From contig DDKG01000039.1 in NCBI GenBank assembly GCA_002339265.1, positions 859 to 8,398 on the forward strand: a stretch of DNA of 7,540 nucleotides. The letters run 5' to 3'. The stretch's first letter is position 1. Each line of letters opens with the position of its first letter. The translations under genes and the position numbers were made by a program. The notes below the pieces were generated by a model, which was not told the origin of the DNA, made no database searches, and saw only the letters and a list, made by a program, of their open reading frames with translations. Origin of the DNA: Massilia sp. UBA2604 (GTDB lineage: Bacteria; Pseudomonadota; Gammaproteobacteria; Burkholderiales; Burkholderiaceae_D). Positions 6,741 to 7,540 of this stretch are shown one piece after another.

Positions 6741-6766
6741 CCGGGTTCGACCTGCTTATCGACTGC

Positions 6767-7540
6767 TTAGAAAGCGAGCTCCGCGTTTAGTTCCTGGCCC
6801 ACGCGCAGGGTGTGGCCGAAGCCCTGCTCGACGATGACGTTCATGCCCAGGGTGACGGCGCCGTCCATACGGGCGTTGGCGCGGTAGGTCTGCAGGATGT
6901 CGAGCGGATCGGGTCCGGGAATGCCGGTGGCCTGGTCGACCGACGGGATCGGGCAGCGGGCGCAGGGCTTGACTGGACGCAGGCTCACGACGTCGTCGGC
7001 GAATGCGGCCACGAAGTCTTCTTCGAAGGCGTCGATGCCTTCCACGACCATATTGGGACGAAAGCGGTTCATGGGCAGCGCGGCGCGGCCGGCTTGCGTC
7101 AGCTTGCCATTGAGATCGTCGAGCGAGGACTGGCCGATCAGCAGGATCGGGTAGCCGTCCGAGAAACGGGCGGCGGCGGGCAGGCCGCCAGTCCATGGGC
7201 TGATCTTCGGTCGCACGACGTCTGGGCGGAAGCGCACCAGCCGGCACGGGGCGCCGACGGCGTCGGCGAACCAGGCGGCGGCGTTGTCGCCGCAGTCGGC
7301 GGCCACGACATGTTCATCCCAGATCAGCACTTCGAGCGCCGGCGCCTGGAGGTCGTGCGCCAGCGGCAGGCGGATCGGCGCCATGCCGGGCGCCTCGACC
7401 ACCAGTTCATCTCCTTCGACGCGCGGCGCGATGGTCGCCATGCGCGGGTATTCGCGCTGGGTCAGGAACAGGCCTTCGCGGGTTACCACCATCCATTCGC
7501 GGTCGTGCACGCCGCCCGCCGACAGGCCGTCGAGGGCGAG
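6767..7540 (-). CDS. MOSC-domain protein, mARC/YcbX-like (partial, N-terminus outside window)
   Basis: This is a probable molybdenum-cofactor protein of the MOSC family; relatives (bacterial YcbX, human mARC) reduce N-hydroxylated compounds. The window shows the last 257 residues. The frame stays open to the edge (LALDGLSAGG precedes the GTG at 7510), and HDREWMVV matches the interior of the MOSC N-terminal beta-barrel domain, where relatives have an 'RG..DR.W' stretch. The GTG at 7510 is therefore not the real start. Family marks, numbered from the window edge, are SDGYPILLIGQSSLDDLN (127-144), MNRFRPNMVVEG (157-168) and KPCARCPIPSVDQATG (191-206). C193 or C196 should include the cysteine that ligates molybdenum in mARC-type proteins. 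The protein ends just after the MOSC domain (VGQELNAELAF), so it lacks the C-terminal 2Fe-2S ferredoxin domain of E. coli YcbX and would need a separate electron donor. The substrate is unknown. Confidence 0.9.
   Translation of the reverse strand, partial: LALDGLSAGGVHDREWMVVTREGLFLTQREYPRMATIAPRVEGDELVVEAPGMAPIRLPLAHDLQAPALEVLIWDEHVVAADCGDNAAAWFADAVGAPCRLVRFRPDVVRPKISPWTGGLPAAARFSDGYPILLIGQSSLDDLNGKLTQAGRAALPMNRFRPNMVVEGIDAFEEDFVAAFADDVVSLRPVKPCARCPIPSVDQATGIPGPDPLDILQTYRANARMDGAVTLGMNVIVEQGFGHTLRVGQELNAELAF

Overview
The window is GC-rich chromosomal DNA from a Gram-negative bacterium. Lipopolysaccharide (LPS) genes show an outer membrane. The order cation antiporter <> kdsD-kdsC-lptC-lptA-lptB, together with the protein sequences, points to a betaproteobacterium of the order Burkholderiales. 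A Massilia-like member of the Oxalobacteraceae is my best guess. That placement is inference; there is no rRNA gene here to confirm it.

Left half (1-3152, all minus strand): a tightly packed LPS operon. Read in the direction of transcription it is kdsD (arabinose-5-phosphate isomerase), kdsC (Kdo-8-phosphate phosphatase), lptC, lptA and lptB, the last cut by the window edge. kdsD and kdsC overlap by one base and lptA and lptB by four. kdsC and lptC are 11 bases apart, and lptC and lptA 48 bases. KdsD and KdsC carry out the first and third of the steps that make the core sugar Kdo. LptC, LptA and LptB are the inner-membrane, periplasmic and ATPase parts of the machine that moves finished LPS to the outer membrane. 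One transcript therefore links supply of a core sugar to export of the product.

Middle (3153-5495): a 156-base divergent intergenic region, then a plus-strand CPA2 (Kef-type) monovalent cation:proton antiporter with a C-terminal RCK regulatory module. The 207-base gap after it lies between convergent genes and holds a 98-bp inverted pair of short palindromes that looks like a REPIN/BIME element.

Right part (5496-7540, minus strand): a diguanylate cyclase with a DUF484/GAF-like sensor region, an intact GGEEF active site and an intact inhibitory site. Upstream of it is the 3' part of a gene for an mARC/YcbX-like MOSC-domain protein. The 152-base gap between them holds a possible hairpin terminator and two small dyads.

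The gene content is mostly conserved core genome. I found no CRISPR array, prophage, transposase, RNA gene or recognisable novel system. The least ordinary item is the REPIN-like element; the sensory input of the cyclase and the trigger of the antiporter are open functional questions.
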